From assembly GCA_907165275.2 (NCBI GenBank), contig OU015664.1:10998001-11062000 (forward strand): a stretch of DNA of 64,000 nt, in the 5' to 3' direction. The notes under the pieces are model-generated. The model was given only the letters and a program-made list of their open reading frames with translations, was not told the origin of the DNA and searched no databases. Source of the DNA: Zygaena filipendulae (lineage: Eukaryota; Arthropoda; Insecta; Lepidoptera; Zygaenidae). The position numbers and the translations under genes are program-made. This document shows, in pieces, positions 40,736 through 50,496 of this stretch (position 1 is its first letter; each line of letters starts with the position of its first letter).

Positions 40736-41300
40736 CAGAGATTCTCAAACTTATTTCTTTCACCGCCCCCTTTGAAAATTAATTATTTCTCAGCGCCCCC
40801 CATTTTTTATACAGTCCTAAAACTTAAAAAAAAAATTTCATTACTTATATAATTTATAGTTATAGTTAGCTATTATTAGACTTTTTTACCAGTGATAGCA
40901 ATTAAGACACATTTTATAATATTAAGAATATATTTTTATCGAATTAAAAAACCAATATAGACAGGTAATCATTTTTAGTTTCAAAACTAATCTAATGAGA
41001 TGGACGGATTTGATGATTTTTAACAAGTTTGTTGAAATCAGGTTTGATTTTACACAAAAGCAGTCGTAAGTCGCCGCCGCGTTTGGTAACATGCTCTTTT
41101 TTTTAGTAAGCAGCTAACTAATAACTAATTACTCGATATTGAGTAGTAGGTAGGTTTTAATTTTAGTGAATTTTAAAATATAAAGTAAATGGAATTACAA
41201 ATCAACCATCGCCCTAAACCACGCCAACGCCCCCCATTTTTATCTGGGCCCATTAACGCCCCCCACAAGGGGGCGTTATCGTCCACTTTGAGAAAGACTG
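40736..41300. mobile_element. hAT-type non-autonomous element with perfect 8-bp TSD
   Basis: CAGAGATTCTCAAACTTATT and AGTTTGAGAA-like AAAGTGGACG...CACTTTGAGAAAGACTG ends; ATCTATAC at 40728-40735 and again at 41301-41308. CAG-G-TTCTCAAA termini and 8-bp duplications are hallmarks of hAT (Charlie-like) elements. Subterminal GCGCCCCCCATTTTT and CGCCCCCCATTTTTATC motifs repeat on both sides. Confidence 0.88.
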
Positions 41301-41328
41301 ATCTATACCATTGATAATTATATTAATA

Positions 41329-41610
41329 CTAGCTGTCCCCCGCGATTTCATCCGCGGTAACTTCGGAGTTAATTCCGGGAAAGGAGTAAGTACTCTACGT
41401 CCTTCTTTGTACCCCCTTACAGTAGTTTACGGTGATTAGCTGTTCCCCGCATTAGTGCCGGAGTTCCCGCGGGAATTCCGGGATAAAAACAATCCTATCT
41501 TTTAAGTTCGACCATATTGTAAATGGTTACAAAATTTTATCAAAATCCGTTCAGTAGTTTCGGAGTCCATCGCGGACAAACAACGTGACACGTGATTTAT
41601 ATATATTAGA
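41329..41610 (-). mobile_element. Helitron, first of an abutting tandem
   Basis: CTAGCTGTCCCCCGCGATTT, second block GCTGTTCCCCGCATTAGTGC, ATCGCGGACAAACAACGTGA, end TATATATATTAGA directly joined to the next CTAG. Confidence 0.88.
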
Positions 41611-41831
41611 CTAGCTGTCCCCCGCGATTTCATCCGCGGTAATTTCGGAGTTCCCGCGGAGGTTGCGGAAAAAAAGTATTCTATGTCCCGAGGGAATTCC
41701 GGGATAAAAACTATCCTATCTTTTAAGTTGGACCATTTTATGAATGGTTACAAAATTTTATCAAAATCCGTTCAGTAGTTTCGGAGTCCATCGCGGACAA
41801 ACAACGTGACACGTGATTTATATATATTAGA
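41611..41831 (-). mobile_element. Helitron, second of an abutting tandem
   Basis: Same subfamily, without the second reversed block but with CCCGAGGGAATTCCGGGATA. Ends ATTAGA before T. Confidence 0.88.
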
Positions 41832-41840
41832 TATCAATGA

Positions 41841-42084
41841 TCTATACATATAAAATGCTTTGTCCTGAATGGTCCTGAACGACTGATGGATCAACGCACA
41901 GGCTAAACTGCTGATCGTACAGACCTAAAACTTGGAGGGTGTATTCTTTGTATTAGGCATCCGATAAGAAGGGATTTTTGAAAATTCGACCCCTAAGGGG
42001 ATGAAATGGGGTTGCAAAGTATGTATGGAACAATTCCGCGGGAACTTCGAAATTATCGCGGGTGAAACCGCGCAGGACAGCTAG
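41841..42084 (+). mobile_element. Helitron, TCTATACATATAAAATGCTT head
   Basis: TTTGTCCTGAATGGTCC, GATGGATCAACGCACAGGCT, CCCCTAAGGGGATGAAATGG, hairpin and CTAG at 42081. Confidence 0.82.
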
Positions 42085-42086
42085 TA

Positions 42087-42288
42087 TCTACCTATATACA
42101 GCGCAAACCTGACTGCCTCATCTATCAACGCACAGCCGAAACTACTGAACGGATTTCGCTGAAATTTGGCATACAGATAGTCGTAATGACGTAGGCAATA
42201 GGCATCCGCTAAGAAAGGATTTTATGAAAATTCGAATTCCCGCAGGATCTCCGAAATTTTCACGGGCGAAACCGCGGGGCACAGCTAG
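42087..42288 (+). mobile_element. Helitron, TCTACCTATATACAGCGCAA head
   Basis: Begins two bases after the previous CTAG; ATCAACGCACAGCCGAAACT, GCATCCGCTAAGAAAGGATT, GGCGAAACCGCGGGGCACAG and CTAG at 42285. Confidence 0.82.
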
Positions 42289-42423
42289 TTATGAAAATAT
42301 TCATCTATCCTGTATCCAATAAAACATTCATGGTAATAAATCAACATGAATGTCACAGAAGTAGATACTCAGGCAAGCGAAGTTCCCACTCCCCATGGCC
42401 CAAGGCATAAAATATTGCTCTAA

Positions 42424-42927
42424 TGCTACTGCTCCACCTGCGTTAACGTTAACGTTGATGTTAATGTCCAACTACGCGTTAATTAAGGCATTAACATACC
42501 TACGTGTTGTCAACATTTAGTTTGCTACTGAAATAACGAGTTAACACAAAATGGAGGTCGACGCTTCAAACAGCTGTTTTTTTGCAATGGAGGTAGAAGC
42601 AGCTGTCATTTTTGCAACAATGAGTGTTTTAAATTATGTTATAAATTATTATTTATTATATTTATGTATTATATATGCAATTTAAGAAAAAAGAAAAAAC
42701 CACGCAGAATGAGATGGCGTTAATGTAGCCAACACCGCTTAGTGCGCTAAATAACGCGCTAAAACCCTTTGATGTGTCCAAAAAACCGACACCCGAGCTA
42801 TCGCTTAACGTTTAACGTCATTAGTAATGCCGTTAGTAAGTTAACCCGTTAACATGTGTGCCACATCTACGTAATGCCTTAATTAGCGCACTAATTTACG
42901 TGTTATCACGCAGGTGTAGCAGTAGCA
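42424..42927. mobile_element. TGCTACTGCTCCACCTGCG MITE, GTTAAC-rich, 504 bp
   Basis: TGCTACTGCTCCACCTGCG and CGCAGGTGTAGCAGTAGCA ends flanked by TAA on both sides (42421-42423, 42928-42930). Many GTTAAC/AACGTTAAC palindromes (CGTTAACGTTAACGTTGATG; GTTAACCCGTTAAC). A TAA duplication suggests PIF/Harbinger. Confidence 0.75.
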
Positions 42928-43006
42928 TAACGTTCAGCAAGCGACATCTTTACTCAGAACCACAGATAATATAATACTAACAATTTGGATATTAAAATAA
43001 TAAATA

Positions 43007-43105
43007 CTAGCTGTTCTTCGCGGTTTCACCCGTGGTAATTTCGCAGTTCCAGCGGGAACTCCAGGATAAAAGTATTCTATGTCCGTCTCTGTAGGTACTT
43101 ACCCC
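43007..43105 (-). mobile_element. Helitron interrupted by a fold-back element
   Basis: CTAGCTGTTCTTCGCGGTTT to CTGTAGGTACTTACCCCT, then the fold-back begins. The continuation after 43631 is too short to identify. Confidence 0.7.
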
Positions 43106-43631
43106 TGCGCAAAACGATATGTTTATTGAACGAAAGATAAAATTGTCGACACGACAAATATTTGTGAGCGTCCAAGCAAAAAAGCTGGTAGACAAAACGA
43201 TATAATAAGTAGACGAGAATCGGTAAAATGGCTCGATAAAACACTTTTTGGTATTTATAAAAACAGAACTTTCTTCGGAAACTCTTCGATTTAAAAAACT
43301 AGGCCCTTTTTTGTACTTCGGTTTAAAGAAAAAATATCAGCAACAATTATTACAAAACGTTTGCTAATTAATATATTTAAGGCGTTCTTAAAAATCAACT
43401 TACGAGAGCGGTTTTTTTTAATTTCCGTTAACTTATCGTTAGCCATTTTATCAATTCTCGTCGACATATATATCGTTTTGTCTACCAGTGGTAACATGGC
43501 AGCAAAAAATGTTTAACCGAATTTAGTCTTAACTCAATACCTCATTAATGCACTTTTTTGCTTGGACGCCCACAAATATTTGTCGTGTCGACAATTTTAT
43601 CTTTCGTTCGATAAACATATCGTGTTGCGCA
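43106..43631. mobile_element. Fold-back element with arms of about 130 bp
   Basis: TGCGCAAAACGATATGTTTA and TAAACATATCGTGTTGCGCA begin arms that match at nearly every base through TTGTCGACACGACAAATATT, GCGTCCAAGCAAAAAA and CTGGTAGACAAAACGATATA. 526 bp. The 68-codon minus-strand frame inside (43291-43497) is not recognised. Confidence 0.82.
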
Positions 43632-43659
43632 TCCTAGCTCCGCAGGGAAGGTTTAAGAA

Positions 43660-43698
43660 GTAAATTAGGCTACTTTGGAGTTCCTGCTGAAATTCAAG
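43660..43698 (+). mobile_element. Helitron fragment (double-hairpin subfamily)
   Basis: GAAGTAAATTAGGCTACTTT GGAGTTCCTGCTG, as in 10740-11052. Confidence 0.5.
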
Positions 43699-44098
43699 TT
43701 GTAATCAAATGGTTAATATGGATAGGTAAGGCTACTAAAGCTTCGACGTTGCTGGTTAAAATCTCGCGGTGTCTTTAAAAACCATTTTTGGTGTTTTATA
43801 AGTTTTACTTGCATTTGTGTGTACTATAAGTTCATAATTTTTTATCACATTGGTAATGTGGACCAACCTGATACTCCCATCCCATGAAATTTTGAGCTTA
43901 AAGCTTTTCTCGGCTAATATTAAACACTATAGCTATGGGTTCAATGATCTCTATTAGAAAATTACGTACTTATACCTAACAATATTTGTTATTACTAAGT
44001 CTAAACAAATAGCTGCGCTCTAATACAATGATACCTACCTTTCCGAGTGGCAGACCGGAAGTGGACCGGTTACTTACATAATAAAGGAAGAAAACCTT
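43699..44098. other. Unassigned
   Basis: No gene or repeat recognised. Confidence 0.4.
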
Positions 44099-44099
44099 G

Positions 44100-44387
44100 A
44101 ATTTTAGAATTTAGAATTTAAAATTTAAAATTTAGAATTTAGAATTTAGAATTTAGAATTTAGAATTTAGAATTTAGAATTTAGAATTTAGAATTTAGAA
44201 TTTAGAATTTAGAATTTAGAATTTAGAATTTAGAATTTAGAATTTAGAATTTAGAATTTAGAATTTAGAATTTAGAATTTAGAATTTAGAATTTAGAATT
44301 TAGAATTTAGAATTTAGAATTTAGAATTTAGAATTTAGAATTTAGAATTTAGAATTTAGAATTTAGAATTTAGAATTTAGAATTTTT
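44100..44387. repeat. (TTTAGAA)n heptanucleotide array
   Basis: About 40 tandem copies of a 7-base unit, nearly perfect apart from the first few (TTTAAAA variants). Confidence 0.97.
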
Positions 44388-44492
44388 AGTTATAGTATAA
44401 CGGTATTCGTTATATTCCGAGCAATTATGAATCACGCATTTCGAAGGAGGTCATAGACAGTAGACACTTCTGCTGCGCACTTTTATTATTAA

Positions 44493-44580
44493 CTAGCTGT
44501 TACCCGCGGTTTCACTCGCGGTAGTTTCGAAGTTCCCGGGGGAAATCCGGGAAAAATGTTGGTTCCTTCGATTTATATAA
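44493..44580 (-). mobile_element. Helitron 3' end fragment
   Basis: CTAGCTGTTACCCGCGGTTT and GTTCCCGGGGGAAATCCGGG, then truncated. Confidence 0.65.
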
Positions 44581-44689
44581 TACCTATATATTATTTTTTT
44601 GTTAAGAATGCACATTATGTTTTTTTTTTCCATATTCGAGCCGAGAATCTACTCTACTGAACACACTATTTCAGGAGGTCAACCGTTTA

Positions 44690-44945
44690 ACCTAACGCCC
44701 TATGTACTGTGGTACTGTACAATAAAGCATTGGAAAAAAATCTCCAGTGCAAGCCGTTGATAATCCCATTACGCTTGCAATCGAAGTTTTAATCAAACAC
44801 CGATCGCCCGGGATCCGTTGGAAAGAGAAATACGGAATGATGGAAATCCGGGATTGCGCTTCGATATCTGTTCCTGACGCCCACGCGACGCCCATTGGCA
44901 AATATACGACATTACAAAATACTTACACAGTTTGAACCGCTGAAC
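44690..44945. other. Unassigned, open on both strands
   Basis: 62- and 69-codon frames overlap here (44747-44935 plus, 44692-44901 minus). The segment is less AT-rich and has ATAC|TTACACAG, a reversed donor GTAAGT at 44924. A decayed exon or element body is possible; no domain seen. Confidence 0.25.
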
Positions 44946-44949
44946 AGAT

Positions 44950-45012
44950 TGAAGGGACAGTGGCTCGGTTCAGTATGAAAACAAATGAACATAGCGTCAC
45001 CCTCAACTAATA
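44950..45012 (+). repeat. Unclassified repeat fragment (GGCTCAGTTCAGTATGAAAA family)
   Basis: GAAGGGACAGTGGCTCGGTT CAGTATGAAAAC is related to the start of 50118-50440. Confidence 0.4.
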
Positions 45013-45025
45013 TATATAATAGCAA

Positions 45026-45172
45026 CTAGCTGTGCCCCGCGGTTTCACCCGCGTGAGTTTTGGGATCAGGAACCTTTGCGGACGCAGGCAGAACAACCCG
45101 CCAAAGTTTGATCACAATCGGACCAATGGTTTCGAAACGCATAGAGGACATACAAACATTCATTTTTATTAA
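45026..45172 (-). mobile_element. Helitron-like, first unit of a five-unit array
   Basis: CTAGCTGTGCCCCGCGGTTT, GGACGCAGGCAGAACAACCC, AACGCATAGAGGACATACAA, end TTTATTAATA. Confidence 0.75.
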
Positions 45173-45175
45173 TAA

Positions 45176-45387
45176 CTAGTTGTGCCCCCGCATTAATTTC
45201 AGAGTTCCCGCGGGAATTCCGGGATAAAAAGTACCCTGTGTGTTAATCTGATGTATAAGCTATTATTGTAAAGTTTCATTTAAAACCATCCAGTAGTTTT
45301 TGGGTGAAAGAGTAACAAACGTCCATCCATCCATCCATCCATCTATCCATCCATCTATACATACTTACAAACTTTCGCGTTTATTAG
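45176..45387 (-). mobile_element. Helitron, second unit, with (CATC)n
   Basis: CTAGTTGTGCCCCCGCATTA, TCTGATGTATAAGCTATTAT, (CATC)n at 45321-45355, end CGTTTATTAG. The uninterrupted counterpart of 18192-18535. Confidence 0.82.
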
Positions 45388-45388
45388 T

Positions 45389-45576
45389 TTTTATTTATAA
45401 AAATGTGAAAGTGTGGATATTTGTTACTCAATCACGCAAAAACGGCTAAACGGATTTGGATGAAATTTGGCATGCACATTGTCATGGGTACAGAAAAGGA
45501 TATAGGGTACTTTCTATCCCGGAATTTCCGCGGGAACTCCAAAATTACCGTGGATGAAACCGCGGGGCACAGCTAG
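45389..45576 (+). mobile_element. Helitron, third unit
   Basis: TATTTATAAAAATGTGAAAG head, CAATCACGCAAAAACGGCTA, GGCATGCACATTGTCATGGG, hairpin and CTAG at 45573. Confidence 0.82.
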
Positions 45577-45811
45577 TCTATCTATACATAGAAAATGCTT
45601 TGTCCTGAATGACTGATGGATCAACACACAGCCTAAACCGCTGATCGTAGAGACCTGAAACTTGGAGGGTGTATTCTTTGTATGACGTAGGCATCCGATA
45701 TGAAAGGATTTTTAAAAATTCAACCCCTAAGGGGATGAAAAGGGGTTGCAAATTTGTATGAAACAGTTCCGCGGAAACTTCGAAATTATCGCAGATGAAA
45801 CCGCATCGGGG
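45577..45811 (+). mobile_element. Helitron, fourth unit, abutting the third
   Basis: TCTATCTATACATAGAAAAT head, CCCCTAAGGGGATGAAAAGG, AACTTCGAAATTATCGCAGA, end CCGCATCGGGG without CTAG. Confidence 0.78.
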
Positions 45812-45935
45812 TCTATACATATAAAATGCTTTGTCCTAAATGACAGACTGACGGATCAACGCACAGCCTAAACCGCTGATCGTAGAGACCTGCAACTTGG
45901 AGGGTGTGTTCTTTGTATGACGTAATAAGAAAGAA
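45812..45935 (+). mobile_element. Helitron, fifth unit, 3'-truncated
   Basis: TCTATACATATAAAATGCTT head again, GATCGTAGAGACCTGCAACT, stops after TTCTTTGTATGACGTAATAAG. Confidence 0.75.
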
Positions 45936-46400
45936 TTACTTCGTTTTGTGTCGTTTTGTACATACTATGTGTATCTATGGTGTTTAACCTTCCAATACGA
46001 TTTGAAAATAACTAGAGACGTTTTTTGATCTCAATTTCGTTTTTCTCTTTAAATAATTTCGCATAGATATAGTACATTTTTAAGTCAACGTTAAGTTAAA
46101 ATGAATTTCTTTTAGCCTCGTACGTGATTACAGGCTATCTACACGAGTATAAATCTTCGTAATTAAGTCGTAAACGGACGAGTTATCCAATTTGTTACAG
46201 CGTTGGTCCTTTATTCGCTCCCCGACGATGAAACTTCGATGCGTTGTTAATGACTCTGTGGGAGAAATGAACATTGCATTGCAACGATGGGTCGAGCTCA
46301 GCTAGTTTATCTTTTGATCTGTATAAAAGCGAAGAGTCACTGACTCACAGATTACACGAAATCTCGAAAACTATAAACTTCACTGCGTCACACAATATGC
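45936..46400. other. Unassigned
   Basis: No gene or repeat recognised. Confidence 0.4.
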
Positions 46401-46404
46401 AGGT

Positions 46405-46476
46405 GAAAGGCAGGTATTACGGAGTTCCCGCGGGAACTCCCAAATTAATGCCTGTTAAATCACGGGGAACAGCTAG
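46405..46476 (+). mobile_element. Helitron 3' end, first of a three-unit array
   Basis: GGAGTTCCCGCGGGAACTCC, CACGGGGAACAG and CTAG at 46473. Confidence 0.7.
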
Positions 46477-46673
46477 TCTTTATTTAGTACTAATAATATC
46501 ATAAACAGAAACTTTGTGATTTTTGTATGTTTGTAATGGATTAACTCAAAAACTACTAAAATTATTTCACCTTTACGAACCTAAAATATTCCTGAGTAAC
46601 ACGACATACTTTTATGTCGAGATTCTCACGGGAACTCCGAAATTAACGCAGGTAAAAACACAGAGACAGTTAG
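46477..46673 (+). mobile_element. Helitron, second unit
   Basis: Starts TCTTTATTTAGTACTAATAA immediately after the previous CTAG; TGGATTAACTCAAAAACTAC, CTGAGTAACACGACATACTT, end GACAG-TTAG. Confidence 0.78.
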
Positions 46674-46678
46674 TAGTA

Positions 46679-47102
46679 TCTATACATATAATAAAATTGT
46701 AACAGGATGTCTGTACATGCGAGATAAATAAAAAAAATATATATAAAATTAGACGACTCTATGAGTGATATAGAAGCCAAAAAAACCGTTTTTACAATTT
46801 TTGTCTGTCTTTCTGTCTGTCTGTATGTTTGTATTCGTGCTACGCAAAAACTGAGGCACCAAATTGAATGCGGTTTTTGTTGTTGTATTGCTAAGGGTCT
46901 AACTTAGATACTCATGTTTCGATTTTTTCGAAATACCATCTGGAACTCGTTACTCAATCACGCAAAAACGGCAGAACGGATTTGGATGAAATTTGGCATG
47001 CACGTTGTCAGAGGTACAGAGAAGGACAAAGGGTACTTTTTATCCCGGAATTCCCGCGGGAACTCCGAAATTGCCGCGGGTGAAAACGCGGGGCACAGCT
47101 AG
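46679..47102 (+). mobile_element. Helitron, third unit, 424 bp
   Basis: TCTATACATATAATAAAATT head, TGTCTGTACATGCGAG, (TCTG)n, CAATCACGCAAAAACGGCAG, hairpin and CTAG at 47099. Confidence 0.82.
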
Positions 47103-47394
47103 TAATCACTAAAATCAGTAGGTACACGCCAAGGCCAAACGGACTCTCAGTGCGGACGTTGAAAAGGCTTCAACTGTGGGAAGTACACCTGCTCACGACC
47201 GCACCACGTCGGCGCTATAATAAATACTTATATTTATTGTTTCCTTCACATATTTCTGCTTCGAGGCGTGACCTGTTCAACGAATTACCCGTAATATAAA
47301 TATTATATAGACATTATTACTATGGGTACTTTGAAGTAGATATCTATTGCATCACAAAACAGGAACTAAGATGAACAATTTAGTATAAAAAATA
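47103..47394. other. Unassigned
   Basis: No gene or repeat recognised. Confidence 0.4.
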
Positions 47395-47572
47395 CCCAAA
47401 TCGCTACAGGTACGCCTGTAATCAACTCTTCAAGACTTCCCTCGATTTCTCCAAGATCCCATCATCAGATCCCGATTTGGTGACAATAGGAAAAAAAAAA
47501 TAGAAGGTACATAAAAACATACATACAGCCGAACACAGAACCTCCTCCTTTTTGGAAGTCTGTTAAAAATGC
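47395..47572 (-). mobile_element. AACCGACTTCC element, partial
   Basis: CCTCGATTTCTCCAAGATCC, CATCATCAGATCCCGATTTG and CTCCTCCTTTTTGGAAGTC are the reverse of the left part of 25599-26039. Confidence 0.65.
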
Positions 47573-48261
47573 ATTTATGACAAAATCACACAATTAAAGA
47601 CTAACAGTGTTTCTAACTCATGGAAAATCTATTTTACCTAAATGAAAAGTTCAAACAGACAGTTTATTATAAAAAAAAAAAACTACCTACTCGATAAGGA
47701 TAGCTATATTCGTACCTACCAATGGTATCTGCCCCTGGTTAGAAAGAAAGAAAGAAAGGAGGGAACTTTCATTTCACGTGACCCATTATTATCCATAGAG
47801 CGTCCAAACTTATACACTTGAACGAGACAATGAGTAGAATTCATAAGCGTTCAATTACACTCGCCCTCCCCTTTATGTAATCCACGAAGCTCTGATGGGG
47901 GAGCTCGGGGTGGGATGCGGAAAGGAGATCGTGGCAAATAATAACAAAGACGTGACACGTTGCCGTATTAAACGACTTCGGGCTGATTATCAACGGTGTT
48001 GCTAATTGAACGAGTAGATTTATTTACTTTTGCATTGTTGTTTTTGCTGTTCATTTACAGTTCTTACCAAGCCATGGATGTCATATTTTATCTACTGTTG
48101 ACAAAAAGTTATTAGTTCTATTGATTCCGAGCGCAGGAATCGAGCGAAGGAGGAACGCATTCCCCTTATTCACTATGACCATTACACGCTGCGTTACGAT
48201 AAGACGCCGCAAAAACTCTTTCCCTCGTAATCAAAGAAGTTCCACTACAAAAAAATAAATT
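47573..48261. other. Unassigned
   Basis: (AAAG)n at 47742-47760. GC-richer patch 47860-47935 without a frame. No gene. Confidence 0.4.
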
Positions 48262-48641
48262 TTTCATTACTCATACTCGGAAAGTAGGTCTGAAGTTGCC
48301 TGAGAAGCGGGTTGAAAGTAACACTTTTCAGCCCTAGGGAGAATCGCTTTCAACTGACAGCTGGATACTGCAGAAACTCAAGTTTTTTTTTATGTCATAG
48401 GGGGCATACTTACTGGCCAGTCTGTAGCACACCTAATGGTTGATTTATGTTAAATAAAATTCACTCATTTTTTTCTTTAGCTAATTCCTATTTTTATTTT
48501 GACTTTCCTTGCATTCGTAATGAAAAACACAGTGTTATCCTCGGGAGAAAGACTTATTTAGTCCCGAGACGGGGTTTGGCGCCCGAGCGTAGCGAGGGCG
48601 CCAATAGATTACTTTCACCCCTAGGATAACAATGTACTATT
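48262..48641 (+). mobile_element. TTTCATTACTCATACTCGG element with a SINE scrap and GGCGCC hairpin
   Basis: Same ends as 28905-29450. Middle has TTTTTTTTTATGTCATAGGG (48386-48450), the 3' end of the SINE seen at 32408, and a hairpin TTGGCGCCC...GGGCGCCAA at 48576-48604. Confidence 0.72.
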
Positions 48642-49450
48642 ACGTTTCTTATGGCATAAAGAACGTTTGGAAATGCGTTTTTGGGACGCGCGTTATGGGT
48701 AAGGAACGTTGTTGGTCATAGTGAATAAGGGCCCTACTGGAGAGGGCATAGCGTCGTGTAATTTAGTAGGTATTGAATAGCGAATGCCTCCTCAAGATCG
48801 ACACTCTTGAAATAATCAAGCGAATAACAGTCATAACAAGACACGAAGCAATTAAGGAAAGAAACGTATATTTGCTTAAATCGACAATTTGGAGACTATA
48901 ATATCAAGTCGATTCTTCAGTGAACCACTTTCAATCGTAAAATAATTTTATTATATCCAATGATTTATTTATTTATTTATTGATTTTTTATGTATTAAAT
49001 TATCAGAATTCAAGGAACCTTTCTGTCCCCGAAAAAAAAAGCTACTTTTTCTCCTGTCTTCACGCGTTTTTTAAAAATCTGTAACATTCCAAAAAAGAAA
49101 CAATTCCTTCGTTATGTTAAAATAATTATAGCAAAGATAATATTTTTTTAACACAGTTGCTCAAAAAGTGGCGTATTGCAGGGACGTTTAGCGTTCGGGA
49201 TGTGGGCTATTACATACTCGAGCTTTTTCTTTACCTTTCCCGAACTCGTGCGTTCTCTTTGCCAACTGTCAAAAATGGCGACACGACTTCGACACACTTT
49301 TTGCATTGCGAAACGTAGGTTTCGCATTACTAATACGACTAGCGCCATCTCTTGATCACAGTTGGAACTTAGTTGAGTTTGTTGTGTTTTTGATATTTTA
49401 TTAAATTGCTTAATTTTTTCGTAACTGTATTAAAAATAGTTGTTCAGTAC
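48642..49450. other. Unassigned
   Basis: A 66-codon minus-strand frame (49148-49348) is not recognised. (ATTT)n at 48964-48980. Confidence 0.35.
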
Positions 49451-49451
49451 A

Positions 49452-49563
49452 CGTGCGGAACCGTCATTGCAACTAGTTCCGACTGTCAACCCTCACCTTC
49501 GGCTGCGCCTCGGCTCGGGTAGACATTTGTCGGAACTCTTTGCAATGACAGGCTTTCCGCACT
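49452..49563. mobile_element. Small fold-back MITE with a GC-rich loop
   Basis: GTGCGGAACCGTCATTGCAA CTAGTTCCGAC pairs with GTCGGAACTCTTTGCAATGA CAGGCTTTCCGCAC. Loop CTTCGGCTGCGCCTCGGCTC. Confidence 0.72.
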
Positions 49564-49644
49564 TATAATGAAATATACTATTTTGGTAGCAAATTATGTT
49601 TGTGATTGTTGACCCTAGTCGTTTGCTGTCAAAGATTCTGAACA

Positions 49645-49745
49645 CAGCCTGGAATGGGAACTGGCTTTCAAGTGAAGCTACCGGAACACATCATTATGTG
49701 ATTGGCTATCACAGGCTCTGGCGGGCATTAGAAAATACTCTACCA
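49645..49745 (-). mobile_element. Diverged SINE fragment
   Basis: CCTGGAATGGGAACTGGCTT TCAAG, GCTACCGGAACACA and GTGATTGGCTATCACAGG match the body of 32408-32760. Confidence 0.6.
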
Positions 49746-50117
49746 CTATGCAGTTGATATAATTATACAATAATAAAAGCAATGAAAACCCGGTCAATTG
49801 TATTAGATACATCGGTTTTAACAGCTGGCTCAATCGTCACGAACTAACATGTTCTTAGTAGATTCAAAAATTTACATAAGTAATTATTGTAGTAAAGTGT
49901 AAAAGAGCTTTTCATGTGATTGCAAATCTCATAGATGCGCTCTCGAATCCAATTTTATTCAAAGAAGCTTAGAGAAAGTGCAGTTGTGAATAAAATTACT
50001 CAAGAACCCGCCAGACACACTCAGCGTGATGAAAAAATGCAAAATAGGGGAAATAAATACCAACGCGTATTAGTATAAACGTGAGTTAGTAGCAACAGAT
50101 ATTGTTGACTCCACAGA
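49746..50117. other. Unassigned
   Basis: No gene or repeat recognised. Confidence 0.4.
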
Positions 50118-50440
50118 ACAGAAAATAACAGATAGAAGGGACATCAACTTATTTCAGTATGAAAACCAGTGTCACCGGGTGATTTTCGCACACAAAACTA
50201 TGCATCACGCAGTAAAACATTCATTAACATAAAGAAATGTATTTATGGTTACGTTTTTGCTTATAGTCACTGTTTTAAAAATTCTCAGTTTTGGAAATAC
50301 TGTGGTAAATATACTTGGGATTGCAGCAAAAGAAGTTTTGGGCAAGTTAGAGCATTTGCTCTAAGTTCCTTTGCAGCCGTGGTGCGCCTGCCCCGCCTAC
50401 ATGTCGTCTCTAGTTAATTTATTTGCTCTGTGGTTGACTC
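50118..50440 (+). repeat. Unclassified repeat, longest copy
   Basis: GAAGGGACATCAACTTATTT CAGTATGAAAACCAGTGTCACC, GTTAGAGCATTTGCTCTAAG, GCAGCCGTGGTGCGCCTGCC, CTCTAGTTAATTTATTTGCT. Pieces recur at 23700, 24233 and 44950. The 82-codon frame at 50169-50417 lies inside it. Confidence 0.55.
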
Positions 50441-50496
50441 TTTGTATAAATGCGAGTGCCAGTTTCTTTGTTACGCTTTCACTCCTCAACTAATTC

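Noticed and set aside
44747..44935. Plus-strand 62-codon frame as a gene
   Set aside because: Open on both strands, no start context, no domain; kept only as an unassigned segment.
45578..45820. 80-codon minus-strand frame, and similar frames at 7946, 19749, 21064, 27695, 46914, 54656
   Set aside because: Most lie within Helitron copies and recur with the same text in several copies; Helitrons of this type are non-coding. The 7946 frame is outside a Helitron but has no support.
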